The translations under genes and the position numbers were made by a program. The notes beneath the pieces were generated by a model. The model saw only the letters and a program-made list of their open reading frames with translations. It did no database searches and was not told the DNA's origin. From assembly GCA_020636745.1 (NCBI GenBank), contig JACJXH010000001.1, positions 310,001 through 374,000 on the forward strand: DNA of 64,000 nt. Direction: 5' to 3'. Shown piece by piece: positions 9,409 to 18,067 of this stretch; position 1 is the first letter of the stretch; each line of letters starts with the position of its first letter. This DNA is from Lentimicrobiaceae bacterium (GTDB lineage: Bacteria; Bacteroidota; Bacteroidia; Bacteroidales; Lentimicrobiaceae).

Positions 9409-10962
9409 ATGAAACGCAATTTCTCTTCATTTATACTTTCAATCTTGTTTTCTGTTACTTGTTTTTACTCATTTGCACAGGACAGAAAACCTATAAGACT
9501 TGAAATCCCTGTAAAGGACGATACCGAAATATATAAAGTCGTACCCTGTAGCAATAATGGGCTCATGATTATTTACCTGAGCTCTGATTCTGACGAAGCT
9601 GGTAATATGCTTTGGATTACAGCTATGCTTGATGTAAACCTCAAGGAAATTTGGCGAAAAAGTTACCCTTTGCCAAAGGGATTTGTTCTTGAAGATGCTC
9701 TCTATGCCAATAATCATCTAATAGCATTTTTTCACCTCGTTAGAGGCGGAGACGAAAATAATTTCCGCATTCTGGATGTAATGATTAATGAGGCTTCATT
9801 AGTAGAAGCCAGATATACTATACCTGAAAGATCAGGACTTTCTCACTTTAGCATCAGTAAAAATTTTGCATTAGCCGGTTTAAACAATAAAAATAACGAA
9901 TCGCTGCTGTTGCGTTATGACTTTAACCGGAAGGATATCGTATCTATTAACCCGGGCATTGATGGAAAAGTGATCATCGAATCTTTGAATATTGACAAGG
10001 AAACAGGCCTTACAACCCTGATTTTACGTACAACCGGTAGTTCGGCCAAAAAACGTTCTTATTTTCTGGTCAAATTAAACAGCAATGGGGGCAAAGTGAG
10101 CGATCTGGCTTTAAGTAAATTCGATGATAACAATATGATCAACACGGCCTTTGCTTATAGTATTGATGCTAATACTGAACTGGTTATTGGCTCCTATGGC
10201 CGTACAAACCGAACCAGGGTCATTGATGGTTATGAATCGATAGGGGTTGCTTCTACAGGTTTTTTCTCTGTATTGATTAAAGACAACCAGGAGGTGAATT
10301 CAGGATTTTATGATTTTACCAACTTTCAGAATTTTTACAGATATCTGAGGCGCCCGTCTGATTTAAGCATCAGACGTGGCTCAAACAGAGCCGAGCGAAC
10401 AAATTCAGTGTCTGTTGACCATGATTTGCTCACACACGAAATCTTTCAATGGAAAAATGACTATGTATTTGTAGCTGAAGCATATTATCCTGAATATCGG
10501 ACAGTTACTACTATGGTGTATGACTATTATGGCCGCCCTTATCCGTCTACCTACTCTGTATTTGAAGGATACAGGTATCTTACTACTTTTATAGCCGGAT
10601 TTGATTCAACAGGAGCCATCAGGTGGAATAACGATCTGGAACTTCGCAATATCCTTTCGCAAAATCTAAAGCCCCGCGTAATAGCCTGGGAAGACTCTGA
10701 CGGGTTGGTGCTATCATATACTAACGATGGCAAAATTGCCTCGAAGCTAATCGATGGAGGAACTTCCATTGACAATATTTCATATACTGATATTGCTACG
10801 CTGAGTCCGCGGGATAGAGTTTATAGTGATTCAAACAGCTCGCTTGAGTTTTGGTATAATAATTACTTCCTGGTTTATGGGTATCAGAATCTGCGAAATA
10901 GTTACCAAAATGATCGTAATAACAAGAATATTTTCTACATAAATAAAATCGCCTTCCGCTAA
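9409..10962 (+). CDS. Exported protein of unknown function, beta-rich
   Basis: A 517-residue protein with a clear signal peptide (hydrophobic core after MKRN, ending S-F-A-Q around residue 24). The mature part consists of many short strands separated by polar turns, with repeated patterns such as K-N-D-Y-V-F-V-A-E and S-D-G-L-V-L-S-Y-T-N-D-G, which suggests a propeller-like fold, but I do not recognise a family. An arginine/serine-rich stretch (R-R-P-S-D-L-S-I-R-R-G-S-N-R-A-E-R) occurs near residue 310. It has no cysteine lipobox, no membrane helices after the signal and no T9SS sorting domain, so it is probably periplasmic. It stands alone between the dnaK terminator and the convergent OmpA-family gene. 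A small inverted repeat overlaps its stop codon. Confidence 0.65.
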   Translation: MKRNFSSFILSILFSVTCFYSFAQDRKPIRLEIPVKDDTEIYKVVPCSNNGLMIIYLSSDSDEAGNMLWITAMLDVNLKEIWRKSYPLPKGFVLEDALYANNHLIAFFHLVRGGDENNFRILDVMINEASLVEARYTIPERSGLSHFSISKNFALAGLNNKNNESLLLRYDFNRKDIVSINPGIDGKVIIESLNIDKETGLTTLILRTTGSSAKKRSYFLVKLNSNGGKVSDLALSKFDDNNMINTAFAYSIDANTELVIGSYGRTNRTRVIDGYESIGVASTGFFSVLIKDNQEVNSGFYDFTNFQNFYRYLRRPSDLSIRRGSNRAERTNSVSVDHDLLTHEIFQWKNDYVFVAEAYYPEYRTVTTMVYDYYGRPYPSTYSVFEGYRYLTTFIAGFDSTGAIRWNNDLELRNILSQNLKPRVIAWEDSDGLVLSYTNDGKIASKLIDGGTSIDNISYTDIATLSPRDRVYSDSNSSLEFWYNNYFLVYGYQNLRNSYQNDRNNKNIFYINKIAFR

Positions 10963-11293
10963 GGCGGCGTATCGCTTCTTTGAATCTCATAGAGATGTGA
11001 AAGTATGCGCTGTTACATAATGCGAATAAGGGTATTTTAGTAAAACGACAATTTATTGTACTTCAGAATAAATAATTGGTCATAGTTTTAGTGCTTTGCC
11101 AGTGACTTTTGCTATGGGATTGTACTCAAACTCACTTTAAAACCTACAGGTTGTATTTCAGTTTAAAATGTCAGCCATGTATGTTTTTTTGTAGCAACAA
11201 TTCAGCCTACTTGCAGGAATTCTATTTCAAATAATTTTATACAATGTCAAGTCTTCTTTTAAACAGAATGCTTTTTAAGAAGATGACATAAAT
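10963..11293. other. Intergenic region between convergent genes
   Basis: About 330 bp of AT-rich sequence with no credible gene. Apart from the 6-bp inverted repeat CGCCTT/AAGGCG spanning the upstream stop codon (10950-10966), nothing recognisable is present until the terminator next to the OmpA-family gene. Confidence 0.6.
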
Positions 11294-11325
11294 AAAAAAG
11301 GCCGGCAATTTGCCGGCCTTTTTTA
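11294..11325. terminator. Bidirectional Rho-independent terminator
   Basis: GGCCGGC (11300-11306) pairs with GCCGGCC (11312-11318) around a five-base loop, flanked by six A residues on the left and six or more T residues on the right. It can end transcription from both directions; it lies 15 bp past the stop of the minus-strand OmpA-family gene, its most likely user. Confidence 0.9.
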
Positions 11326-11339
11326 TTTATGTGAAGTGA

Positions 11340-13817
11340 TTACTTAACGAGGTTCATAAATTCTGCATTGCTGAAGAATTTAATGAATTCTCTGTCTTCA
11401 GCAGCCTGAACCTTCAGTGAAGGATCTTTTTCAATTGCTTTAGTCAGATTTTCGATAAGCATTTTAGCGTCTGCGTTGCGAGCACCGGCTACTGCCATCA
11501 GATAGTAGTTGTGTGCTGATTCAGGAGCGCATTTTAAAGAAGCTGAAGCGTCTGAGTATTTACCTGTCATAATCTGGGCAAGAGCAACGTTTGAGTTGCA
11601 TTTTTTGCCACTCATCAGGCTCAGCGCTTTGTCATAATGGTTCATGCCCAATTCAACGATGCCCATATTATAGTTAACATCTGCACCAAGACCTTTAGCT
11701 TTTTCATACTGAACTTTAGCGCCTTTGTAATCAGCTTTCTTAGAAGCAAGAGCTCCAAGGTTGTTTACAACTTCTTTATTGTTTGGAGTTAACTGATCGG
11801 CTTTCATCAGGTGTGATGAAGCTTCTCCAAGCTGTCCGGCTTCAAGCTCAAGAACTGCTGCATTGTTGAATGCTTTGTAATTGTTGGCAAATTGAGTTGT
11901 GCCAGCTTTGTAGATGCGCAGTTTGGTAGCGTTATCGTTGGTAAGAGTAGCAGCATAAAGCAGTTCCTCGTTGGTAAGTTTTGATGGATCGCTGATGGCA
12001 AGCGCTGCAATCTCTTCGTCGGTCTTTTTAGGCTCAAAACAGTTTACCTTGATTTCAACCCTGCGGAGTGGAGGAAGAATTTCGTCTTCGATTTCTTTAT
12101 AAACAACGGCCATATTGCGAATTTCCTGCTCACGTTTAGTAACATCGCTTTGTGAGTTTACAACATTCATAATGATGCGTTTGTCACCGATGTTTGAAGC
12201 TTCAACAGCTTGCATAAATCCGTTCCAGTCTTCGCCATTGGCATATGAATTAAATTTGATAGCCTGCTCTGGATTAGGAATGTTGATAACGGCATTTTTC
12301 TCTTTAGCCATTTTTTTGAACATATCAACAACCTGTTTCTTTCCGGTTTGGGCACGGCGTTCTGACAGTCCCTGGTTGAAACTTTCTTCTCCTTCTGGTG
12401 AAGCCCATGCATTGATATCAATATCGCGGATTGTGTATCCTTGTTTGATAAAACCTTTTAACTCCTCAATTTTCTCCTTAACCATATTGCTTCTGTTAAG
12501 CGGAAGATTCCAGTTGAGGTTGTGAAGATTAACCTGGAAGTAAATCTTGGCATCTTTGCTGATAATTGTTTCTTTCTGATAACCATGATCTGCAATCATC
12601 AGAGCTTCGTCATGATGAATACGAGTGCCAGTAATGATAACACCATCGGCTAATTTGCGTTCAGGAAGGTCAATTACAGTGTATTTGGCTCCGATTTCTT
12701 CCGGAGTTGCATTTAAAGCAACAGGTTCTTTTGGTGAATAAAGTGATGGAGAAACAACCAAATCAGATGCATTCATTCCTGGTTCGTAAGGAATGCAATC
12801 AACGTAAGTATATGAACCTCCGGTTTTGTAGTTGATAACAATACCATCGCCATTAACTTCTTCGCCCTGGAAATTTACAGCTTTAAGTTTGCGGGTTGTT
12901 CCGGCATACTTAATTTCAGGCTGGAAATTCATAGCTGCTTTTTTAGCAAAATATTTTTCAGGGAAAATAACTTTAACATTTACACAAACGGTGTCACCTT
13001 TCTTAACTAAAGGATCAGGAGTGGTTTCATATTTAACCAAACCGTAGTTCTTTTCCATCGATTTTAGGTTGGCACTTGGTTTGAATTTATAAGTCACACC
13101 AAGCATCAGAGTAGCATAAGCATCATTCTTTTCAGATTCAATAACGTCCATATCATCTTTGAATGTGAAACGCTCGTTGAATTCCAGGTTCAGATCCCAT
13201 TTTTCAGCAAGGCGCATATTAACACCAGCACCAACCGGAAGGCCGAATGCAGTGTGAGCACTTGTTTCAAATGGAGCTTCAGCTGAAGGGCCAAAACGGT
13301 CAAGAATCATGTCATCTGAAAAATCATCAGTTCCCTGAGTGTTGTAAAGAATTGATGAGTAAGTTGAATAAACAGCTCCGGTAAACACATAGAAGTTTAA
13401 GAAGCGCTCAGGCTTGTATCCAAACAGAAGGTTGGTGAGACTGGCAGTCAGGTTTAACTGACCATCCCAAACGCTGGACGACATTCTCAGTTCAGCGGGT
13501 ACTTCAATTGGATTTTCGCGGGTACTGACAACCCATCCGTTGTTAAAAGTACCACGAACTCCAAAAACCGGGCTAAACTGATAACCTAAGCCAATTCCAT
13601 AAAAGAAGTTGGTTTTTTTGTTCAAAAAATCGTCATTGTTAACATCACCGTAAAATTGTGACAAACCTCCACTTGCCTGCAGGAAAAAATGTTTGTCAAA
13701 TGATGATTTTGTTGCCGTTTTATCTTGTCCTGATTCCTGACCTGTAACAAGCACAGGAGAAATACCTAACATCAGAATCAACAGCAGCAGAATCGATTGG
13801 TAGCTTACCTTTTTCAT
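11340..13817 (-). CDS. OmpA-family outer-membrane protein with barrel, OmpA-like and TPR regions
   Basis: An 825-residue envelope protein. A signal peptide (about residues 1-27) precedes an outer-membrane beta-barrel of about 230 residues (F-L-Q-A-S-G-G-L-S-Q-F-Y-G-D-V start, Y-G-I-G-L-G-Y-Q-F-S-P-V-F-G-V strands). A beta-rich linker region with K-G-D-T-V-C-V follows. An OmpA C-terminal-like domain lies around residues 430-530, with A-W-A-S-P-E-G-E-E-S-F-N and L-S-E-R-R-A-Q. The last 250 residues form TPR-like helix pairs (A-A-V-L-E-L-E-A-G-Q-L, N-N-L-G-A-L-A). OmpA-like domains anchor the envelope to peptidoglycan; here the usual G-H-T-D is replaced by A-S-P-E-G, a variant I associate with Bacteroidota. 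The TPRs suggest a periplasmic scaffold. A well-spaced promoter lies upstream and a strong terminator downstream, so it is monocistronic. Confidence 0.85.
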   Translation of the reverse strand: MKKVSYQSILLLLILMLGISPVLVTGQESGQDKTATKSSFDKHFFLQASGGLSQFYGDVNNDDFLNKKTNFFYGIGLGYQFSPVFGVRGTFNNGWVVSTRENPIEVPAELRMSSSVWDGQLNLTASLTNLLFGYKPERFLNFYVFTGAVYSTYSSILYNTQGTDDFSDDMILDRFGPSAEAPFETSAHTAFGLPVGAGVNMRLAEKWDLNLEFNERFTFKDDMDVIESEKNDAYATLMLGVTYKFKPSANLKSMEKNYGLVKYETTPDPLVKKGDTVCVNVKVIFPEKYFAKKAAMNFQPEIKYAGTTRKLKAVNFQGEEVNGDGIVINYKTGGSYTYVDCIPYEPGMNASDLVVSPSLYSPKEPVALNATPEEIGAKYTVIDLPERKLADGVIITGTRIHHDEALMIADHGYQKETIISKDAKIYFQVNLHNLNWNLPLNRSNMVKEKIEELKGFIKQGYTIRDIDINAWASPEGEESFNQGLSERRAQTGKKQVVDMFKKMAKEKNAVINIPNPEQAIKFNSYANGEDWNGFMQAVEASNIGDKRIIMNVVNSQSDVTKREQEIRNMAVVYKEIEDEILPPLRRVEIKVNCFEPKKTDEEIAALAISDPSKLTNEELLYAATLTNDNATKLRIYKAGTTQFANNYKAFNNAAVLELEAGQLGEASSHLMKADQLTPNNKEVVNNLGALASKKADYKGAKVQYEKAKGLGADVNYNMGIVELGMNHYDKALSLMSGKKCNSNVALAQIMTGKYSDASASLKCAPESAHNYYLMAVAGARNADAKMLIENLTKAIEKDPSLKVQAAEDREFIKFFSNAEFMNLVK

Positions 13818-13886
13818 AATGGTTAATTTAAGTTATCAGTTTTTGTTGTTAATATTCAATTACTTGGTCAGATCAAAAAGTTTTGA

Positions 13887-13916
13887 CAAATATAGGGCAG
13901 TTTTCCTTTATTTCAA
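13887..13916 (-). promoter_or_regulatory. Bacteroidota-type promoter of the OmpA-family gene
   Basis: On the minus strand TTG (13914-13916) is followed after exactly 19 bases by TATATTTG (13887-13894), an exact match to the -33/-7 consensus. The predicted transcript start leaves a leader of about 60 nt before the ATG at 13817. Confidence 0.7.
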
Positions 13917-14160
13917 ACTAAATGCCTTGAAAATTGCCTGTTTGCAAATCTTTTATAACGAGAATTCCATTTTTGATTATTTTTTGATTTTTGCCTTAAT
14001 AACGCTTATTGTTTCAGATTGTTTGGTGTAGTGCCCTGAATTTGTTACAGACATCGATTTTTGCATCATTAATGATTTTTGTTCAAATAATGATTGGAGG
14101 TATGTTCGCGATTGTAAAGGCCTGGTATACAAGAGTATAAAAGGCTAATAGTTTGAGGCT
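13917..14160. other. Intergenic region, no gene seen
   Basis: AT-rich spacer between the OmpA-family promoter and the 3' end of the SpoU-type methyltransferase gene. The whole gene-free interval is 13818-14160. I see no further gene, RNA or strong terminator in it. Confidence 0.55.
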
Positions 14161-14700
14161 TTACAGTTTAATGTCTTTTAATTTGCGGTAAAAGGTCCAG
14201 AGAACTATTCCTGCAGCAACGGATACATTTAATGAATGTTTTGTCCCTTCCTGTGGAATTTCAAGGCAATAATCTGAGGAATCAATGACATCGTCATCTA
14301 CACCATGAACTTCATTTCCATAGATTAGTGCGTATTTTTTTTGTAAATCTGGAATAAAATCGTCAAGTGCTATGCTTCCTTCGGCCTGTTCAATGCTGAT
14401 GACAGTGAAATTTTGTGCTTTAAGTGCCTGTATAGCTTCCATGGTCGATTCAAAATGTTCCCATTTGACTGATTCGGTGGCCCCAAGTGCTGTTTTCTGA
14501 ATTTCGCGGTTAGGCGGAGTGGCTGTTATCCCGCATAAGTATATTGCTTCCAGTCTGAAGGCGTCTGCCGTGCGGAAAACTGAGCCTATATTGTGCTGAC
14601 TTCTGATATTATCAAGCACAATAATCACTGGTATCTTTTCGGCTTCCTTAAATTCGTTGACTGTTAGTCTCTTAATTTCATTTGTGGCTAATTTCTTCAT
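14161..14700 (-). CDS. TrmH/SpoU-family RNA methyltransferase
   Basis: A SPOUT-class enzyme that 2'-O-methylates ribose in tRNA or rRNA using S-adenosylmethionine. All three family motifs are present: N-I-G-S-V-F-R-T-A-D-A-F (motif 1 with the catalytic arginine), I-Y-G-N-E-V-H-G-V (motif 2) and I-P-Q-E-G-T-K-H-S-L-N-V-S-V-A-A-G-I (motif 3, the knot loop). The protein is about 179 residues from the ATG at 14700. The frame opens 10 codons earlier only through a TTG that lies inside the likely -7 element, so I use the ATG. It lacks an N-terminal substrate-binding domain, so the target cannot be assigned. It is divergent from mutS with a shared 123-bp promoter region. Confidence 0.9.
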   Translation of the reverse strand: MKKLATNEIKRLTVNEFKEAEKIPVIIVLDNIRSQHNIGSVFRTADAFRLEAIYLCGITATPPNREIQKTALGATESVKWEHFESTMEAIQALKAQNFTVISIEQAEGSIALDDFIPDLQKKYALIYGNEVHGVDDDVIDSSDYCLEIPQEGTKHSLNVSVAAGIVLWTFYRKLKDIKL

Positions 14701-14727
14701 GCTTTTTATGGCTGCAGGTATTTTTTG

Positions 14728-14735
14728 CAAAGGTA
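14728..14735 (-). promoter_or_regulatory. Candidate -7 element for the SpoU methyltransferase gene
   Basis: TACCTTTG on the minus strand matches TANNTTTG and lies 28 bp before the ATG at 14700. It supports that ATG over the upstream TTG, which overlaps the element. No well-spaced -33 TTG is seen. Confidence 0.45.
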
Positions 14736-14766
14736 ATAAGCCCTGACAAAAATCATTTTTTAAATG

Positions 14767-14794
14767 TTGATTTAATGTAATCTGCCTATTTTTG
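14767..14794 (+). promoter_or_regulatory. Candidate promoter of mutS
   Basis: TATTTTTG (14787-14794) matches TANNTTTG exactly; TTG at 14767-14769 stands 17 bases upstream. The predicted leader is about 20-25 nt to the TTG start codon at 14824, which agrees with that start being used. Confidence 0.5.
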
Positions 14795-14823
14795 TTTTTT
14801 TACAATCAATAGATAATACAACA

Positions 14824-17460
14824 TTGGCAAAAGAAAAAAAAAGCGATGCGGTAGCTGAAACACCGCTGATGAAGCAATATAATTCAATAAAGGCCAAATA
14901 TCCTGATGCGCTTTTACTGTTCAGGGTGGGCGATTTTTATGAAACCTTCGGGCAGGATGCTGTTCGTACTTCAGAAATTTTGGGAATTGTACTGACACGC
15001 AGGGCCAATGGAGCTGCAGCCTATATCGAACTTGCAGGGTTTCCGCATCATGCGCTCGATACCTATCTTCCCAAACTTGTCAGGGCTGGTCTTCGGGTGG
15101 CTATTTGCGATCAGTTGGAGGATCCTAAGCTTACCAAAAAAATTGTTAAACGTGGCGTTACTGAACTCGTAACTCCGGGTGTATCATACAATGATAAAGT
15201 ACTTGAGAATAAGCAGAATAATTTTCTTGCAAGTTTGCATTTACTGCCAAAATCAAGTGGTATTGCTTTTCTCGATATTTCAACCGGGGAGTTTTTGGTA
15301 GCTCAGGGAAATAATGATTATATTGATAAACTCCTGCAAACATTCAGGCCAAGTGAAATAATTGTTCAAAAGTCGAAACGCAAAGAGTTTTACAGCCTGT
15401 TTGGTGAAAAGTTCTATACCAATACGTTTGAAGACTGGGTGTTTACTTTTGATTTTGGGCATGATATGCTGCTTAAACATTTCAATACCACATCTCTCAA
15501 AGGATTTGGAATCAGTGAAATGAATAATGCCATAATTGCAGCCGGGGCTGCTCTGCATTACCTTGCCGAAACTGCTCATGATAAAGTAGGGCATATTTCC
15601 CAGATTTCGCGCATTGAGGAAGACCTGTATGTCTGGTTGGATAAATTTACCATTCGAAATCTTGAAATTCTTCATTCGCCCAATGAGGAAGCCACAACCC
15701 TGATTGGAATTTTGGACCAAACCATCTCGCCCATGGGTTCACGGTTGATGCGCCGATGGCTGGTCTTGCCTTTAAAGGAAAAGCAGCCTGTAAATGAAAG
15801 GCTTGATGCTGTTGAATTTTTTGTAAACCAACCAGCTGCATCTGAAAGCCTGAAACAGCAAATCAGGTTAATGGGCGATCTCGAACGTATTATTTCTAAA
15901 GTGGCTGTTGGAAGAATTAATCCGCGGGAAGTAGTGCAATTGCGCAGGGCGATGCTGGCGCTGGCCCCTGTAAAGGAGATATGCAGCTCTTCGCCCATTG
16001 TCTCATTGCAGCAAATGGCTGATCAGATAAACCTTTGCACCCTTATGACAGACAAAATAGGCAGGGAGCTGAATGCGGATCCTCCTGTAGCTGTTAATAA
16101 AGGCAATGTTATTGCTGCAGGAATATCCGATGAACTTGATGAGTTGCGCGATTTGGCTCATTCCGGTAAGGATTATCTTCTCAGATTACAGCAGCGCGAG
16201 TCAGAGCGAACGGGAATCCCTTCTTTGAAGATTGCTTACAACAATGTTTTCGGATATTATCTCGAAGTAACCAATACGCACAAAGATAAAGTTCCACCTG
16301 AGTGGGAAAGAAAGCAAACCCTTGTTAATTGTGAAAGATACATCACTGCCGAGCTCAAATCATATGAGGAAAAGATTTTAAATGCAGAAGGCAGAATGCT
16401 TGAGCTGGAAACAAAGTTATATAATGATTTGATTCTTAGTTTAAATGATTATATAAGCCCTGTTCAGGTAAATGCCCTGGTTGTTGCCCGGCTCGATTGT
16501 TTACTTTCATTTGCAGAAGTATCATTAACCAATAAATACAACCGTCCTGAAATCAATGAAGGATACGAGCTGAATATTGTTGGTGGCAGACATCCGGTGA
16601 TTGAAAAAAATCTGGCCGTCGGTGAGCAGTATATTTCAAATGATGTATTTCTTGATGATCAATCACAGCAGATTATGATGATAACCGGGCCCAATATGTC
16701 AGGAAAATCTGCACTTCTGCGGCAAACTGCGCTCATTGTCCTGATGGCACAGGCAGGTTGTTTTGTTCCTGCAGAATCGGCACAGATTGGATTGGTTGAT
16801 AAGATATTTACCAGGGTAGGAGCATCTGACAATATTTCATCAGGAGAATCCACCTTCATGGTTGAAATGAACGAAACTGCCAGTATTCTTAACAATATCT
16901 CAAATCGAAGCCTTATATTGCTTGATGAAATCGGCCGGGGTACAAGTACCTATGATGGCATCAGCATCGCCTGGGCTATTGCTGAATTTCTGCACAAACA
17001 TCCGCTTTTCAGGCCCAAAGTTTTGTTTGCCACGCATTACCATGAGCTAAACGAGATGGCTAATGGCCTTCAGCGTATCAAAAATTACCATATTTCGGTG
17101 AAAGAGGTTGGCAATAAAGTTATTTTTATGCGTAAGCTTCAGCCCGGAGGGAGTGAACATAGTTTCGGAATTCATGTGGCAAAAATGGCCGGAATGCCCC
17201 AAAGCGTGCTGGAGCGTGCACACGAAATGCTGGATACACTTGAGAAATCTCATGGCGAAGGCCAATTGCAAAGCAAGCAAAACAAGAGAAAATCAACAAA
17301 AGGAACCGGAGATCCTTACCAGCTGAGTTTTATTCAGCTAAATGATCCTCTTTTAGAGCAAATCAGAGAGGATATCCTAGATACTGATATTAATACACTT
17401 ACGCCGGTTGAGGCGCTGATGAAGCTAAACGAAATAAAAAATCTTTTAAAAAAATCGTAA
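14824..17460 (+). CDS. mutS: DNA mismatch repair protein MutS
   Basis: An 878-residue mismatch-recognition ATPase. The mismatch-binding motif is F38-Y39-E40 in the sequence G-D-F-Y-E-T-F-G; connector, lever and clamp regions follow; the C-terminal ATPase has Walker A G622-P-N-M-S-G-K-S629, the S-T-F-M-V-E-M signature, Walker B L-I-L-L-D-E-I-G-R-G-T-S-T and F-A-T-H-Y-H-E-L. Length is normal for MutS1. The start codon is TTG: the first ATG comes 15 codons later and would remove the conserved lysine-rich lead, and the promoter spacing fits the TTG. The tRNA-Gly promoter begins almost directly after the stop codon, with no terminator visible between. Confidence 0.97.
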   Translation: MAKEKKSDAVAETPLMKQYNSIKAKYPDALLLFRVGDFYETFGQDAVRTSEILGIVLTRRANGAAAYIELAGFPHHALDTYLPKLVRAGLRVAICDQLEDPKLTKKIVKRGVTELVTPGVSYNDKVLENKQNNFLASLHLLPKSSGIAFLDISTGEFLVAQGNNDYIDKLLQTFRPSEIIVQKSKRKEFYSLFGEKFYTNTFEDWVFTFDFGHDMLLKHFNTTSLKGFGISEMNNAIIAAGAALHYLAETAHDKVGHISQISRIEEDLYVWLDKFTIRNLEILHSPNEEATTLIGILDQTISPMGSRLMRRWLVLPLKEKQPVNERLDAVEFFVNQPAASESLKQQIRLMGDLERIISKVAVGRINPREVVQLRRAMLALAPVKEICSSSPIVSLQQMADQINLCTLMTDKIGRELNADPPVAVNKGNVIAAGISDELDELRDLAHSGKDYLLRLQQRESERTGIPSLKIAYNNVFGYYLEVTNTHKDKVPPEWERKQTLVNCERYITAELKSYEEKILNAEGRMLELETKLYNDLILSLNDYISPVQVNALVVARLDCLLSFAEVSLTNKYNRPEINEGYELNIVGGRHPVIEKNLAVGEQYISNDVFLDDQSQQIMMITGPNMSGKSALLRQTALIVLMAQAGCFVPAESAQIGLVDKIFTRVGASDNISSGESTFMVEMNETASILNNISNRSLILLDEIGRGTSTYDGISIAWAIAEFLHKHPLFRPKVLFATHYHELNEMANGLQRIKNYHISVKEVGNKVIFMRKLQPGGSEHSFGIHVAKMAGMPQSVLERAHEMLDTLEKSHGEGQLQSKQNKRKSTKGTGDPYQLSFIQLNDPLLEQIREDILDTDINTLTPVEALMKLNEIKNLLKKS

Positions 17461-17466
17461 AATTGT

Positions 17467-17496
17467 TTGGTGTTTTAAAATCAGGTCGTATATTTG
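17467..17496 (+). promoter_or_regulatory. Promoter of tRNA-Gly
   Basis: TTG (17467-17469) and TATATTTG (17489-17496) are separated by exactly 19 bases, the ideal Bacteroidota arrangement. The -7 element ends 18 bp before the mature tRNA 5' end. Confidence 0.75.
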
Positions 17497-17514
17497 CAGC
17501 CGCTAAAGCGATAA

Positions 17515-17587
17515 GCGAAAGTAGCTCAGTTGGTAGAGCATGACCTTGCCAAGGTCAGGGTCGCGGGTTCGAGTCCCGTCTTTCGCT
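17515..17587 (+). tRNA. tRNA-Gly (GCC anticodon)
   Basis: A complete 73-nt cloverleaf: acceptor GCGAAAG pairs with CTTTCGC, the D arm has GCTC-AGTTGGTA-GAGC, the anticodon stem TGACC/GGTCA encloses TTGCCAA with anticodon GCC, and the T arm contains GTTCGAGTC. The discriminator is T, as usual for bacterial glycine tRNA. CCA is not encoded. Confidence 0.97.
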
Positions 17588-17589
17588 CG

Positions 17590-17616
17590 AACCCCGGTTA
17601 AACGGGGTTTTTTTTT
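17590..17616 (+). terminator. Rho-independent terminator between the two tRNA genes
   Basis: AACCCCG (17590-17596) pairs with CGGGGTT (17603-17609) around a six-base loop, followed by nine T residues in all. It lies two bases after tRNA-Gly and only ten bases before tRNA-Leu. Confidence 0.85.
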
Positions 17617-17626
17617 AACAAAGGCC

Positions 17627-17711
17627 GCCCGAGTGGTGGAATTGGTAGACACGAAGGACTTAAAATCCTTTGGCCATCGCGGCCGTGCCGGTTCGAGTCC
17701 GGCCTCGGGTA
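17627..17711 (+). tRNA. tRNA-Leu (UAA anticodon)
   Basis: An 85-nt class II tRNA. Acceptor GCCCGAG pairs with CTCGGGT (one G-U pair), the D arm contains AATTGGTAGAC, the anticodon stem AAGGA/TCCTT encloses CTTAAAA with anticodon TAA, a long variable arm follows (TGGCCATCGCGGCC), and the T arm has GTTCGAGTC. The discriminator is A and CCA is not encoded. Confidence 0.96.
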
Positions 17712-17724
17712 CGTTGATTAACAT

Positions 17725-17766
17725 AAAAAGGTGATTCTCAAGGATGTGGGAATTGCCTTTTTTAAT
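17725..17766 (+). terminator. Terminator after tRNA-Leu
   Basis: A 13-bp stem with two G-U pairs (17725-17737 with 17750-17762) and a 12-base loop, ending in a T-rich run. It begins 14 bases after the tRNA. Confidence 0.7.
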
Positions 17767-18067
17767 TTTACCAATTACTGTTGGACGATTCAATTCCTGT
17801 TTGATAGGTAAAGCTATTTGGTACGAACTTTAAATTGCAACCATTACAATTTAAATAAGTGAATTTCGCTGATGGAAAATAGTACTCTGTTGACTGCCAT
17901 TTAAACATTAAATGATTTCTGAATTATTTGTTTGAATGCTTTACTTTTGTAAAAAGCATTATATGTGTTGAACGCATAATGTTGTTATGACATATTTTTC
18001 TTATTTCAGGTTTTAGCACACTTTTTGATAAGATTTGCAGTTATTAATCAAAATAATCTCCACAATT
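17767..18067 (+). promoter_or_regulatory. Leader/promoter region of the exported-protein operon
   Basis: About 300 bp without a gene. A TACTTTTG sequence (17942-17949) matches the -7 consensus and sits in the loop side of a perfect 8-bp inverted repeat, AATGCTTT (17935-17942) with AAAGCATT (17953-17960). No good -33 TTG is spaced correctly. If this promoter is used, the leader is about 110 nt. Confidence 0.35.

Noticed and set aside
15280..15998. Minus-strand frames of 146 and 108 residues over mutS
   Set aside because: They lie opposite conserved MutS regions and show no independent features.
17503..17793. A 96-residue minus-strand frame across both tRNA genes
   Set aside because: It overlaps two complete tRNA cloverleaves on the other strand; such translated tRNA sequences are a common annotation artefact.
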